DNA of 64,000 nucleotides from Phoronis australis. Its lineage: Eukaryota > Phoronida > Phoronidae. The notes beneath the pieces are model-generated. The model worked only from the letters and a program-made list of their open reading frames with translations, did no database searches and was not told where the DNA came from. The stretch lies in contig NMRA01000319.1 in assembly GCA_002633005.1 (NCBI GenBank), positions 291,546 to 355,545 on the forward strand, written 5' to 3'. Made by a program: the position numbers and the translations under genes. This document shows, one piece after another, positions 11,401 through 20,405 of this stretch (its first letter is position 1; each line of letters starts with the position of its first letter).

Positions 11401-14400
11401 TCTTTTACTGAATAAGTCATCTGGTATTTAGTCCTTGCAATGGGTGCGTTGTATGAAAAGATTCCTACTTATTTTCAATAACATTGAGAAGTCAAGTTTT
11501 AGTTTCCTCTCGATTGGTATCAAAGTCAAAAATGGACTTGGTAATGAGACTTAAACAGCATAAGAAAGGACAAACAGTGTTTTCATGAGCCCACAAATAC
11601 GCAGTATACTGATTTAGGGAACTAAGTTGTGTCCCGCCAATTTGGGAATGTTTCAGGCAACCGGGAACCTGTTTCTGCATCCGCACGCAAATAGCTCATT
11701 ATTTGCAGACGGTTTTTGTAACAGAGTATTAAACTGGACTTGTAGCGAGCTTTCCAAGATTGTGTAAAATTGCAGGCAGAAAATAATGAACATTTGAAAA
11801 AGTTAATACCGCCGGAGGTTTTTATCCAAAGTGGCGACCGTTGTCGTGGGTAGTGCCGAAAACAAGTCTCGTTTTCGTATTTTTGTTCTAAACTACATCT
11901 GCCGTGTTGGTTTAGGTTACATTTCCATCTCTAAACGACTTACTTCATTCAGATCTTGATTTTATGTTTATCATATGCAGGACCCCGCACCGAATTCTGG
12001 CTTTGGCGATGGCCACAACGCGGCGCTCTCTTATATCTCCTACATTGGTTGCGGACTCTCAGTTTTGGGATTGTCGCTGACTTTGATTTCATTTTCGTTG
12101 TTTCCGTGAGTATAATCTTGTTTCATATTGTTTATCCGTTGCATGCATACAAAATTTTCAGTCCCGAAGACTTACACTGTCGTTTTGCAATAACAATATT
12201 GTCCCGTTCAGACAACTGCGCACAAACCTGTCTATGACGTCATTCTTAGACTACACTGCTGAGTAGGTGACCGCTAATGTGCAAAATGGTATGTCTATAT
12301 TTTTGTGGTGCCTCTGTTGTTGCAAATTACCAATTGAAGTTTTATTTGTCTTCTTATTTGGAAATGTTATAACACACGCAATGATGTGTTGATTAGGACT
12401 GTGTCGTTGTAGCTGACGAAATATCTAATAATTTCTGTTTTTAACAGATGTCTTCATCGAGAGAAGTCGGGGAAGATTCTCATAAACTTATGTTCATCCA
12501 TGCTACTCATGAACATCTCGTTCCTCCTCGGAGCCCACGAGGGTTCCGCCAAGAACAACGGGCTGTGTTTGGCGGTCGCCATCTTTCTTCACTACTTCGT
12601 GTTAACGACACTGTTGTGGATGGGCGTTGAGGCGGTGCATATGTACCACGTGTTGATCCAAATATTTGGCTCGTACGAGGAGCGATTTTTGATAAAGCGG
12701 TGTGTCGTAGCATGGGGTACGTTTTTACTGCCAGTCATAACACATACAAAGAAACACGTGTGACTGAATGCTGGACTATTTGACACATACACGTGCTCAC
12801 GCACACACGCGCACACACACATACACACACACACGCGTGCACACGCTCACACCAATATACGTTTGACCAGATATCGAATTTAACGCCAGCTAATATTCAA
12901 AGAAACGAAGCAGCTAAAAAGAATATTTTCTACCGAAATTTTCGTGTTCAGTTTCCGACATTTTCCGTTTGAAAGTGCTGTATTATCGGAATCCTTGAAT
13001 GCAAAACATGGTATTTCTGAGTCTTTGGTGGTAAATAAGGTATTTTCCAAAAAATAAGAAAATTTTAACATCACGTCTGATTCATGTGAAAATATCCATC
13101 TATTGGTGAGAGATTAAGTAAATTGAGGGTTTTGAAAATAACCAGAATGTTTTTGATGGTTTATATCTTTTGGCATTGGGAACATTCAGCTTGACAAGTA
13201 GGAATGTTTTAACTATTTTCAAATAGTATATAACCGCTCAGGATATGACTGTTTTAACTATTTACAAATAGTATATATCCGCTTAGGATATGACTGTTTT
13301 AACTATTTACTAATAGTATATAACAGTTTAGGATATAACTGTTTTAACTATATACAAATAGTACATACCGCTCAGGGTATGACTGTTTTAACTATTTACA
13401 AATAATATATACCCTCTCAGGATATGACTGTTTTAACTATTTACAAATAGTATATACCCGCTCAGGATATGACTGTTTGACGTCAGGTCAAGGTAATTAA
13501 ATTTTACAAAATATTGGTATTTGGTCGAGATAAATTTGATGTAACTGTAGACTGGTGATCTCCATAGAACCACTTAATGTTGTTCGACCAACTTATTTTA
13601 ATACTGAGACAATGAACAAGATTTTTGTAAAATGTCTGGAAGAAAGTCTGCTTGGATTTTTATCAGGCAACTCGGTACCTCTAATGAAGACTCTACAGTA
13701 CACGAGTGCCAGAGCAGGCTCCCGATGTGAAAGACTCGCGTCCTGAACTCAGTGTTCGGTCTGCTTCTATTTAATGGGACGTGCTGCCATTCATAGATTG
13801 GCGAGTTGGATAATGAGGCAGCAGTGCTGTAGTGGGGCGTAGGCGCACGTAGGCGCACGTAGGCGCAGCCAACCACCTTTTGGCATTTGAACGTAGCGCC
13901 TCCGCGCCGTAAGTTACGTTCAGTGCTCAAGGTGATACGATGGGCTTAGGGCGCCTACTTAACACTCATTTTACCACTACAGCATTGTGAGGCAGGCCAT
14001 TGGAACAGAGATGTTTCCAGACTTATGTCACGAATTGTATTAAAACACATGCGTGATAACTCTTCTTGTTTCAGGCATTCCAGTTATTGTTGTTGGTATT
14101 ACTGTCGCCGTTGACGTCAGCAATTACAAAAGTAAAGACGAGTTGTAAGTAGAGCCTAGTTCTTCGTGCTTTAACACTGCCATAAGTAAACTAGAATGTC
14201 ATTCAGGAACAAAATACCCAATCTTGAAATCATAGTTAATGTTTATTACCTATTCCAGCGAGCTGCTCAACAAAACTTACGGATATGGAATCTAGTTTCG
14301 TTTTACTCCACTGTCGAAAAGCTACCGTTCAACGCCTCCCAAGTACCCTACAAATTTCAGAACGTCGGACGCAAAATACGAGTTATTTTCAAAACATTTA

Positions 14401-16523
14401 CGATTCATGTATATAATATTGAACCAAATGAGAATATTTTCTATTAAAATGTCAATTGAGAACGTTTAAAGACACTCTGTCTGCTTCATTTCTGTTAAAA
14501 ACCTCATGAAAAGGATTTTTACGCAAACCATTTTATTCGAAACCTAAGTCTAAATAATCCTGTTTCGACATGACATCGAATTTTTACAAATTACACGTAT
14601 ACCGAATTTAACACAGCATTTAAGCTTAATATTTATTTTTGGTGTACCAAAAAGATGGCTGGTGAAGTGAATGTCAATCCAAGTTTTGTTGCTGAGGAAA
14701 AGATGATTGGAAATTTGCTTAATTTCAAGATCACGCATGCGTAAACTTGGAATACCCAAGAAAACTTAGCATTAAGTTGACTAAAAAAGTCACGTTCACA
14801 TTGATAAAGTTTTTAATGCATTAAAGTAAATTCCATTTGATAAAATAATGTAAATTTTAACCTACATTCATTGGCTTTTTTCAACTATTGGCGATCTCAT
14901 TCACCCAACAAGTGAGTAACTGAGATTCAGGGTGAACTCGTCAAGTTATTTACGTGTAAAAACCAACCACTGTGATTTCCAACTGATTATACGTTCCGAT
15001 TCTTTGTGTTTTACTGACGATCAACAAGTGTCAATGAAATGCCTACTGGGTAACTCATCTCGCGTGTAAGCAACATCTCCGTGTGCATTGTGGGTAATCA
15101 CTCAACTGGCAACACCGCATAAATAGTGAGGTTTTGCGGAAATTTCGTCCACTTTTTATGAACTTTAAAAAAATAAATAGTAAAAACGCGACTGCATACA
15201 GGGCGGTAATTTACTGAAAGTGTATATTTTCAGTGGCGGATCTAGGATACCATAAGGGTGGCCCAACACGCTGCCTCGGGGAATTGGGCGAAGCCCGAAG
15301 GTTTCGGGCCTGGGATGTGGACTTTCTGTTCGGGAAACCCTATTGATGGACTAATAAAAAAAAAACGGGGACACGACCTGAATCTGAGCCCCCCTCCCCC
15401 CAACATCCGCTACCGGTCCTGGTTACTGAACTCAATATTTTTTATTTCCTCACTCTTCGCACTGTTGCTGTTTCATTTTCATTGCGGCAGCCAAGGGGGG
15501 GGAGGCGGACCCCGCCAAGGATTTTAGTTATATCTTTCGACTGACTTATCTGATTCTGTGACGTAAGAAGGTGAAAGTAAAGGAAATGGCATGGAGTGGT
15601 TTCCCACGCAATAATGTTCACTTTATATTCTCCGTTTATGAAAGGTTCTGTTTTATGCTAGTCCTTATTGTAAAGACCTTTCTGCATGTTGTGACTGACA
15701 CATTTCTGAAGAAGAATAAGTGTATATTATTTACTTTTTGATTAATACTGAAACAATACGTTACTTTCCTTACAGTTGCCGTCTTAATTACGATAACCCC
15801 TACGTATACTACATCTCGTTTCTCGGACCCAGTTGCCTCATATTACTCGTCAACGCCATCATATTCATAATGCTGACTCGAGTAATACTGCGACCCAAGC
15901 TGAAGTCTTGCAAGGGCAAAGTGTGCTCTTCGGACGAGCCCAAAGTCACCGCCGCCCAAGTCAGGGGCGCCATCACTGTAATGGTGCTGCTTGGTGTCAC
16001 GTGGATATTCGGCGCCCTAGCTATAGGCGACGCCAAGCTCATTTTTAGTTACGTATTCTGCATAGCTAATTCCCTCCAAGGATTTCTTATCTTCATTTTC
16101 CGATGTTTCATGTACCCTGAGGCACGCATGGCTTGGATACAGCTGTGCAAGCAAGGAACTTTAAAAAAGCGACGAGGAATGCCACGATCGGCCGACACCT
16201 CGTCGAAAGGGTACGATGTCAAAGGTCACAGCCGCTCGAGCGACGAAATGTCAGCGTCGCATACGTTCGTCACTCAGACCAACTTGTTGAACAAGTCAAA
16301 CATGTACAAATCTCGTTTCAAAACTCGTGGCAACAATAGTCAGAAAAATTTGCTTTCTTGTTCGCCAAGAGACAAGAACGTAGATCCTAACATGGAATAT
16401 GTTACGCTTGAGAAACTCCAAGAAAATCGTTCCCTCATCAATGCTGATACTGTTGCTAAAGCAGGCGGCGTCAGATCATCTGCTTCAGCTGTCACGAGAC
16501 CAGGAGAACTCACGAGATTGTGA
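1..16523 (+). CDS. EGF-repeat adhesion G protein-coupled receptor (3' part of gene, 12 exons)
   Basis: The exons are 1-2401, 3515-3649, 4318-4517, 5944-6084, 6364-6458, 6935-7133, 7450-7732, 8139-8236, 11981-12105, 12448-12716, 14075-14144 and 15776-16523. All junctions are GT-AG, phases match, and the total is 4,764 nt or 1,587 residues plus stop. The frame is open from base 1, so the signal peptide and N-terminus lie upstream. Domain order by window-residue number is EGF repeats 1-845, HRM module about 846-912, GAIN about 913-1184 ending in the GPS (cleavage between L1177 and T1178), seven helices about 1190-1460, then a cytoplasmic tail. Receptors of this family are autoproteolysed at the GPS and stay as two non-covalent fragments at the plasma membrane. 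The exposed Stachel begins T-N-F-A-I-L-L. The ligand is unknown. The 7TM resembles the EGF/latrophilin-type adhesion GPCR groups, but I cannot assign an orthologue. Confidence 0.93.
2402..3514 (+). other. Intron 1 of the adhesion GPCR
   Basis: The intron runs from donor GTGAGG at 2402 to acceptor TTTAG at 3514. It contains a short MITE-like inverted-repeat element (2640-2766) and otherwise AT-rich sequence. I see no additional coding module. Confidence 0.8.
2640..2766. mobile_element. MITE-like inverted-repeat element in intron 1
   Basis: The 127-bp segment begins AATAGAAAAATC and ends with the exact reverse complement GATTTTTCTATT. With small mismatches the similarity extends inward to GAATTAGGT. 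AGTT directly flanks it on both sides (2636-2639 and 2767-2770), and with overlap the shared flank is TAGTTA. It has no coding capacity. Confidence 0.6.
3515..3649 (+). CDS. Adhesion GPCR exon 2: end of EGF 20 and EGF 21
   Basis: The acceptor TTTAG at 3514 joins in phase 1 to exon 1 and completes the G-S-N-C end of EGF 20. A calcium-binding EGF module then starts V-D-E-C-S-S-H-P-C and runs to P-F-C-E. The donor is GTGAGG at 3650, phase 1. Confidence 0.9.
4318..4517 (+). CDS. Adhesion GPCR exon 3: hormone-receptor (HRM) module
   Basis: The acceptor ATTTCAG ends at 4317. The encoded segment has the pattern W-P-Q-T..G....V-S-C-P-Y-G...G-T-A-Y-A-T-C-S...W-S-G-I-D-V-T-R-C, which is the layout of the HRM module preceding GAIN in latrophilin-like and related adhesion GPCRs. 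The donor GTGAGT at 4518 leaves phase 0. There are two N-glycosylation sequons (N-V-S and N-E-S). Confidence 0.82.
4518..5943 (+). other. Intron 3 of the adhesion GPCR
   Basis: This 1.4-kb intron contains one copy of the CAGTGGCGGAT terminal-repeat family (5043-5278) and T-rich stretches. No exon-like open frame with splice sites is seen. Confidence 0.75.
5043..5278 (-). mobile_element. Non-autonomous TIR element, CAGTGGCGGAT family, copy 1
   Basis: The left end reads CATAGGCGGATTTAGGGGG and the right end TCCTAGGTCCGCCGCTG, so the two ends are imperfect inverted repeats. The interior matches the copy at 15231 on the opposite strand: the GGTGGACTA/GATGGACTAA region followed by an A-run, and the GATGTGGAC motif. 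Flanks share about TGTT, so the target duplication is uncertain. I cannot assign the superfamily. Confidence 0.65.
5944..6084 (+). CDS. Adhesion GPCR exon 4: start of GAIN domain
   Basis: The acceptor TTTCAG ends at 5943 and the donor GTGAGT begins at 6085. The 47 codons begin L-N-A-V-Q-A-E-F-A and look helical, as expected of GAIN subdomain A. Phase is 0 at both ends. Confidence 0.82.
6364..6458 (+). CDS. Adhesion GPCR exon 5: GAIN domain
   Basis: The acceptor TTATAG ends at 6363 and the donor GTAATA begins at 6459 (phase 2). It encodes V-A-V-Q-M-V-S-V-L-S-S-L-M-D, a helical GAIN segment. Confidence 0.8.
6935..7133 (+). CDS. Adhesion GPCR exon 6: GAIN domain
   Basis: The acceptor TACCAG ends at 6934 and joins in phase 2 to give E-R-F-R-G-V-I-D-N-Y. 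The donor is GTAAGG at 7134, phase 0. The segment I-E-I-V-S-R-N-L-R-I-K-V is typical of the start of the GAIN beta-sandwich. It has several N-glycosylation sequons (N-Y-T, N-A-T, N-S-T). Confidence 0.83.
7450..7732 (+). CDS. Adhesion GPCR exon 7: GAIN beta-sandwich and first half of GPS
   Basis: The acceptor TCTACAG ends at 7449 and the donor GTGATT begins at 7733 (phase 1). The GAIN signature N-L-T-K-P-V-L-I-R-F is followed by K-C-V-F-W-N-E-S, the first conserved GPS cysteine and the F-W pair. Read-through past 7732 meets a stop at 7770, so the donor is needed. Confidence 0.9.
8139..8236 (+). CDS. Adhesion GPCR exon 8: GPS cleavage site and Stachel
   Basis: The acceptor ATTTCAG ends at 8138 and the donor GTAAGA begins at 8237. 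The peptide reads W-S-S-V-G-I, then V-L-C-E-A-S-H-L-T-N-F-A-I-L-L. The HL/T autoproteolysis tripeptide and the TNFA Stachel core are intact. The usual second cysteine (G-C) is isoleucine here and the usual fourth (C-x-C) is alanine, so one disulfide is missing. Confidence 0.92.
8353..9540. repeat. Direct tandem duplication of about 0.6 kb with N at the junction
   Basis: Copy 1 (8353-8943) and copy 2 (8945-9540) start ACTCT-R-GATTTAGC and end at the same CTGTTTYTAG motif. They differ by scattered substitutions and small indels, for example copy 1 has an extra TTAAACTT and copy 2 an extra CGTGAATATC. Base 8944 is N. The pattern suggests two overlapping or allelic contig ends that were abutted rather than merged. 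Confidence 0.85.
10230..10259. repeat. Perfect AT-rich palindrome
   Basis: ATTTTAATTTGTTT is followed by TT and then its exact reverse complement, giving a 14-bp stem in intron 8. Confidence 0.7.
10535..10799. mobile_element. hAT-like non-autonomous DNA element
   Basis: The ends are CAGTGCCGGATTAAGG and the inverted AAGATAATCCGGCACTG. The flanking octamers TGCTTGGT and CGCATGGT match at 6 of 8 positions. CAGTG ends with an 8-bp duplication are typical of hAT transposons. The 265-bp interior is non-coding. Family assignment is an inference. Confidence 0.6.
11981..12105 (+). CDS. Adhesion GPCR exon 9: linker and transmembrane helix 1
   Basis: The acceptor ATATGCAG ends at 11980. The peptide includes H-N-A-A-L-S-Y-I-S-Y-I-G-C-G-L-S, the conserved TM1 entry of adhesion GPCRs, followed by a hydrophobic run. 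The donor GTGAGT at 12106 leaves phase 2. Confidence 0.92.
12448..12716 (+). CDS. Adhesion GPCR exon 10: transmembrane helices 2-4
   Basis: The acceptor TTAACAG ends at 12447. The frame reads C-L-H-R-E-K-S-G-K-I-L-I-N-L-C (intracellular loop 1 and TM2), then N-G-L-C-L-A-V-A with the conserved TM3 cysteine, L-W-M-G-V-E-A, and the start of TM4 (V-V-A-W-G). The donor is GTACGT at 12717, phase 1. Confidence 0.93.
12780..12852. repeat. Imperfect CA/CG dinucleotide microsatellite
   Basis: Runs of ACACAC interrupted by ACGCGC and CTCACG extend over about 70 bp just inside intron 10. Confidence 0.85.
13205..13473. repeat. Six-copy 45-bp AT-rich minisatellite with internal palindromes
   Basis: Each unit starts TGTTTTAACTATTT and ends GGATATGAC or a close variant. 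Units differ at a few positions. Most carry the short palindrome ACTATTTACAAATAGT. The array stops sharply at TGTTTGACGTC. Confidence 0.88.
14075..14144 (+). CDS. Adhesion GPCR exon 11: transmembrane helix 4
   Basis: The acceptor TTTCAG ends at 14074 and the donor GTAAGT begins at 14145. This small exon encodes I-P-V-I-V-V-G-I-T-V-A-V-D-V, the rest of TM4, and starts extracellular loop 2. Phase is 2 at its end. Confidence 0.9.
14145..15775 (+). other. Intron 11 of the adhesion GPCR
   Basis: It carries a second copy of the CAGTGGCGGAT element family (15231 to about 15413). Apart from that I see only AT-rich sequence without splice-flanked open frames. Confidence 0.75.
15231..15413 (+). mobile_element. 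Non-autonomous TIR element, CAGTGGCGGAT family, copy 2
   Basis: It begins CAGTGGCGGATCTAGGATACC. The order of motifs (GCCTCGGGGAATTGG, GATGTGGACTT, GATGGACTAA, A-run, C-run, ATCCGC) matches the reverse complement of the element at 5043-5278. The right end is placed at about 15413 and is degraded. Confidence 0.65.
15776..16523 (+). CDS. Adhesion GPCR last exon: helices 5-7 and cytoplasmic tail
   Basis: The acceptor CTTACAG ends at 15775 and completes D-E-F-C-R-L-N-Y, the conserved loop-2 cysteine that pairs with TM3. TM5 (Y-Y-I-S-F-L-G-P), TM6 (I-T-V-M-V-L-L-G-V-T-W-I-F-G) and TM7 (F-C-I-A-N-S-L-Q-G-F-L-I-F-I-F) are clear. The tail of about 120 residues is rich in Ser, Lys and Arg. It ends G-E-L-T-R-L before TGA, a class I PDZ-ligand pattern. 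Confidence 0.95.
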
Positions 16524-17420
16524 CGTCAGGCGGACTACGCCAAAGATGATACCGTGATCGTCAAAGGCGTAGTATCTGATGCTTAAGAACTAGCTCTACA
16601 ACATATTAGAACTGTTAGTAATACTGTTCGTGTCCTCGTTGAGTGTAATTCGAAACGGACGATTCAAGGAGAAATATGTAGTTAAATTTTAAAAGTTGCC
16701 CTTACCATTACCATTGATATTCTAATAACTGTTCTTGGGCAATTGGGATAATTTGGGAATCATGTCACACGGAAAATCGTGATTATAAGAAGCGGTTGAG
16801 ACGATTGATGTATATGTAAGTCTTTAGTTTTGGTCCTCCTGTATGATATAAAATTTTCATCAGGACTGCATTGCCGTGATTTTGTACATTTTCTCTGCTC
16901 TGGCTTATCTTTTGATAATTTTTTGTTAGCTAAGTATGCCTATATACCAAAAAGCTGGACCTCATTGCATCTGAAAAGCTGTTGGATTCAACTGTTGAGT
17001 GATAAATGAGTATGAGAACTGTGAACACTGAAAACTGCCATTCCAAAAACGTCGTTAACGTGAACGGTTGCAAGACCTTCCCCTCAATATGTAGCCTCTG
17101 AAAACGATGACTGTTTTGTAGTTCCTAGAATTGTAATACGCGCAAGGCAGTACGGTGTGAACGGGTCGACGAAAAGAGCACGTGAGGGCAGTTTGTATAA
17201 ATTTGATGAGGTCACATGATTCCTCCGCGAGTTACGCAATACACCTGATCGAACACGCAAGTTATCTCTTTTGAAGTTGTTTAGTTATTCGTTCAAGTAT
17301 TATAGGTCTGTGTGGTTGTTTTGGTTATCAGAAATCGTTAAAACAGAATTTGGCAATGTTTGTATTGAAAACAATGTATTAAAAGGATATTATTGGCGAG
17401 AAAAAATCATGTTCTGAGAT
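16524..17420 (+). other. Presumed 3' UTR and downstream flank of the adhesion GPCR
   Basis: No open frame continues past the TGA. ATTAAA at 17378-17383 is a possible variant poly(A) signal, and I found no AATAAA between 16524 and 17400. The true transcript end cannot be set from sequence. Confidence 0.35.
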
Positions 17421-17611
17421 TTCTATTACCCGGATTCGTCATAGCCACCCCCGCGGTCGCAGCCTAACGCTCTGCTGGCGGAGCAATATTCCATTAGATA
17501 ACAGGCTAACTTCACCTGGTTTTCTTTCGAAGAATGTCTGGCATAGAACTGGATGAATTGGTGACTTGTAATGAACTCACAAAAACACAATATATTTTGT
17601 TGTTTCAAAGC

Positions 17612-17741
17612 TCAGCAGCGCTAGGACCTCACTAAAAAGCAAGACTTCGCGAGATTACGTGAGATATTGCCGTGCATTAAGAGAACACGTGACTTTATCC
17701 AGATTTTAGGTAGCTCATTGCATAGGTCCTAGCGCTACTGA
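17612..17741. repeat. 130-bp segment bounded by 18-bp inverted repeats
   Basis: TCAGCAGCGCTAGGACCT at 17612-17629 is repeated inverted as AGGTCCTAGCGCTACTGA at 17724-17741 with one mismatch. It could be a MITE. No clear target duplication was found. Confidence 0.55.
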
Positions 17742-18796
17742 ATGCACGCCGGGTCAAAGCATTCTGCAATAATAGTCGTAGAACAGATACTGTCCCTGTA
17801 AATGTTCTGTTTTAACATTTAGTTATCTCCCGTGCTTGCTACATATACACTGTATAGTTGGGATTACAACCTGTGTGTGCATACTTGTACCATTATGGAC
17901 TGATAGTGCGAATAATTTGAATGTAGATAGCCGATTGAATTCAGCATATGGAAAGGTATACATGTATTAATTCATTCACTTCTAGCCATTACTGCAATGG
18001 CTAAAAAGATAACGCACACTCTTGTTATTTTCATGTTATTCGAATATAGTCCCACCGATAGTTTTGTTGTGTATTGTGTAGCCATTTGTGGTAATTTCCA
18101 ATTGCATTGTGTGAAAGATATTTTATTAAGCGTAGATTTCTCACAGACGAAATTACAGTCGTATGGCATTCTATCACCAACGCCCTCTGAAATACGAAAA
18201 TCACGAAATGCCCTGATTAACCTCAACAAACTGTTCTGTGAAGTTATCCTGTAAAGACCTCAATTGGTTTTACGCCGTCAGAGGGAGTTAAGAAGTCATC
18301 TGCCATTGGTATGAAGCAACCCCGGTAATTTTTAGGGATGACCCAACCCTTACCTTGAACAAAAGTACGTATATTCAGAATTTTTGTGCGTTGTTAAAGA
18401 ATCGTTGCAGTGCGTGGTGTTTCGTGGAATGTTGCAAGAGTTCAGTTTCATTCCTATCCTATTTAACGGAAGTGTTACATATTTTTCCCATAATACAACA
18501 TTGCGACCAAAGTGCTTAATCGCTTCCTTGTTGATATTCGCTAGTTAAGTGAAGTTGTGAGCTTTTTCGTGAAACACTTGTGAGATCTTGTCTTTCATTA
18601 CTGTGGTGCTGTGCGATTTCGCCAAACTCGCAAGATACTGTGGCACGTCTCTTGCGGCCTGTCGGGTCTGCTTTTCTTGTATGATTGCTCGAACAAACAT
18701 GTCCATATTCCCAATATTTGTGATTATGCTGATATGCCTTGTGAATTAATGCAGAAGTGGAATTATTACAAGAAAACAAATAGGACTTCTGATCCG

Positions 18797-19382
18797 AAGG
18801 CGCATCAGACGCTTCAAATGTGATCATAATGGACGAGCAGAGCTTAACCAGGGAACCACATAGGAATGTAGTCTTCTCACCACAGGAAGGTAGATAACAC
18901 TTGCGACAGATTTGGGTCGAACAATAAGAAGGTAGATAAAACGTCTGACGAGCGTTCACATGTGTTATTTTTAAGGCAGCGAATGAGACGTCATATCTGC
19001 CTCCAAAATTTGACGGCATGCTAACGCTGCATGAGGCATATATAGATGTGTATACCGAAATCGTTGCCTATTCAGCGGCATTGTCGGCGGAAACTACTAT
19101 AGGACGCCTGATCAGAAACAGGTCAAACGCTTAAATGACCGTTCAAAACGGAGAATTTTTTGTAGTAGTAATTAGCATAATGTTATATTGTGAAAAATGC
19201 CAGTCACGTGTAATCACTTGACGGGGGCGAGCAGAACCTAACCACCAATTGCGCCACATGAATGTAATTCTCTAACAATAAGAAGGCTCATCTGCCGTCG
19301 GTCGAACTGTGAGAAGGCAGATCAGATGTCTCTCGTGTGGCATTTGATCAGATTGTGGATCAGCTATCCGATCTGCCTTCTG
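18797..19382. repeat. Divergent direct and inverted repeats around GAAGGCAGAT
   Basis: GAAGGCGCATCAGACGCT (about 18797), GAAGGTAGATAAAACGTCT (about 18932) and GAAGGCAGATCAGATGTCT (about 19316) are related. The 5' context GGACGAGCAGAGCTTAACC (18831) recurs as GGGCGAGCAGAACCTAACC (19225). Inverted partners AGACGTCATATCTGCC and GATCTGCCTTC close each unit. An ORF of 167 codons on the minus strand crosses this region but shows no family signature. Confidence 0.45.
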
Positions 19383-19822
19383 GTCCGATGGACGCTGTAT
19401 ATTATGGAACGCCCTTAGCGTTATCGAAGCGTGTCAGCCGGATTTGGCTCGAAAGGTACTTCTCAAGTGTGTCAAGTTACTACCTCAATACTGTGCGACC
19501 AATAAGAGGCTAAAGTGAAGCTACCACCGTCTTCGTCACCACATTGGCAGTATCCAACCACATTTCGTCCCCAATGAAATCTGAATTGTTTTCTTTTGTC
19601 GCTTGTTTCTATGTTCTTGTTGCTGGTTACAGAAATATAATTTTGTCACGGTAAGGAATATTAGGCAAACAGTTTAAATCAATTTTCGTTTTTACATAGG
19701 TGAACTGGGTGGAATGGCAACTATTATCAATAATATGCTTTCTATAATTATAACAATCAACGTTATTACAAACAGTACTATCGGTATCGTTACCACAATC
19801 ACTCTCACTACCATCCTTGCTA

Positions 19823-20246
19823 CCGGGATTTTCTGTTGATAATCCCAACCGACGAAACGCCCATGGGCGTTTATTTTGAAAAATATGTCGAATAAATGCC
19901 CATATGTCCTGAAAGTGGGGCGTTTATTCGTAAATTTTCCTCCTAAAAGCCCTTTCAGAGTCAACTTTTAGTCGCAAATTCAGATTTGTGAGCATTTATA
20001 ATTTATAAAAACGAACAAATTGTTGATGAACTATCATTCATTAACACAAAATTTAAAAACACAGCTTTAAGTAAAAAATGTCAAAGTCGATAATCCTCTT
20101 AATGTAGGCCTACTTGCTACATTAAACTATGATTTTCCGTTTACACGCCCCCCCCCCCTTTTCCTTTTATTTGGTGTAACTAAAACGCCTGTAAATTTTC
20201 ATTTGCCGAATACACGCCCATGGGCTTATCTACGGAAAAATCCCGG
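19823..20246. mobile_element. 424-bp TIR element flanked by TA (mariner-like MITE)
   Basis: The left end CCGGGATTTTCTGTTGATAA and the right end (inverted) CCGGGATTTTTCCGTAGATAA are near-identical. Each is followed internally by GCCCATGGGCG. TA lies immediately outside both ends (19821-19822 and 20247-20248). The TA flank and TIRs suggest a Tc1/mariner-type non-autonomous element. Its flanks are ATC/CAT-rich simple sequence. Confidence 0.6.
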
Positions 20247-20405
20247 TATCATTATCACAATCATTCTTACTCTCATCATCACACGTGTACTTACTATCAC
20301 CCCAATCATCCTCACCATCATCGCAGTCTCCGTCATCACCAGCACTGTCATCACCCTATAGTCATTACCATCACTGTCAAAATTGTCATTCACCACATCA
20401 TCATC
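20247..20405. repeat. ATC/ACC low-complexity tract
   Basis: The tract consists of irregular repeats of ATCATC, CACCATCA and related trinucleotides. Apparent ORFs here are His/Asp-rich translations of the repeat and are not genes. Confidence 0.75.

Larger units (their letters stand above)
8237..11980 (+). other. Intron 8 of the adhesion GPCR (3.7 kb)
   Basis: This intron separates the GPS exon from the first transmembrane exon. It holds a 0.6-kb tandem duplication with a single N at its centre (8353-9540), a perfect AT-rich palindrome (10230-10259), and a hAT-like element (10535-10799). I see no convincing coding exon in the remainder. Confidence 0.75.
12717..14074 (+). other. Intron 10 of the adhesion GPCR
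   Basis: The intron contains a CA-rich microsatellite (12780-12852), a six-unit 45-bp minisatellite (13205-13473), and three copies of GTAGGCGCAC near 13837-13866. No coding exon is seen. Confidence 0.8.

Noticed and set aside
18516-19019. Minus-strand 167-codon ORF
   Set aside because: It overlaps the divergent repeat region, has no recognisable domain, and its composition looks like random translation.
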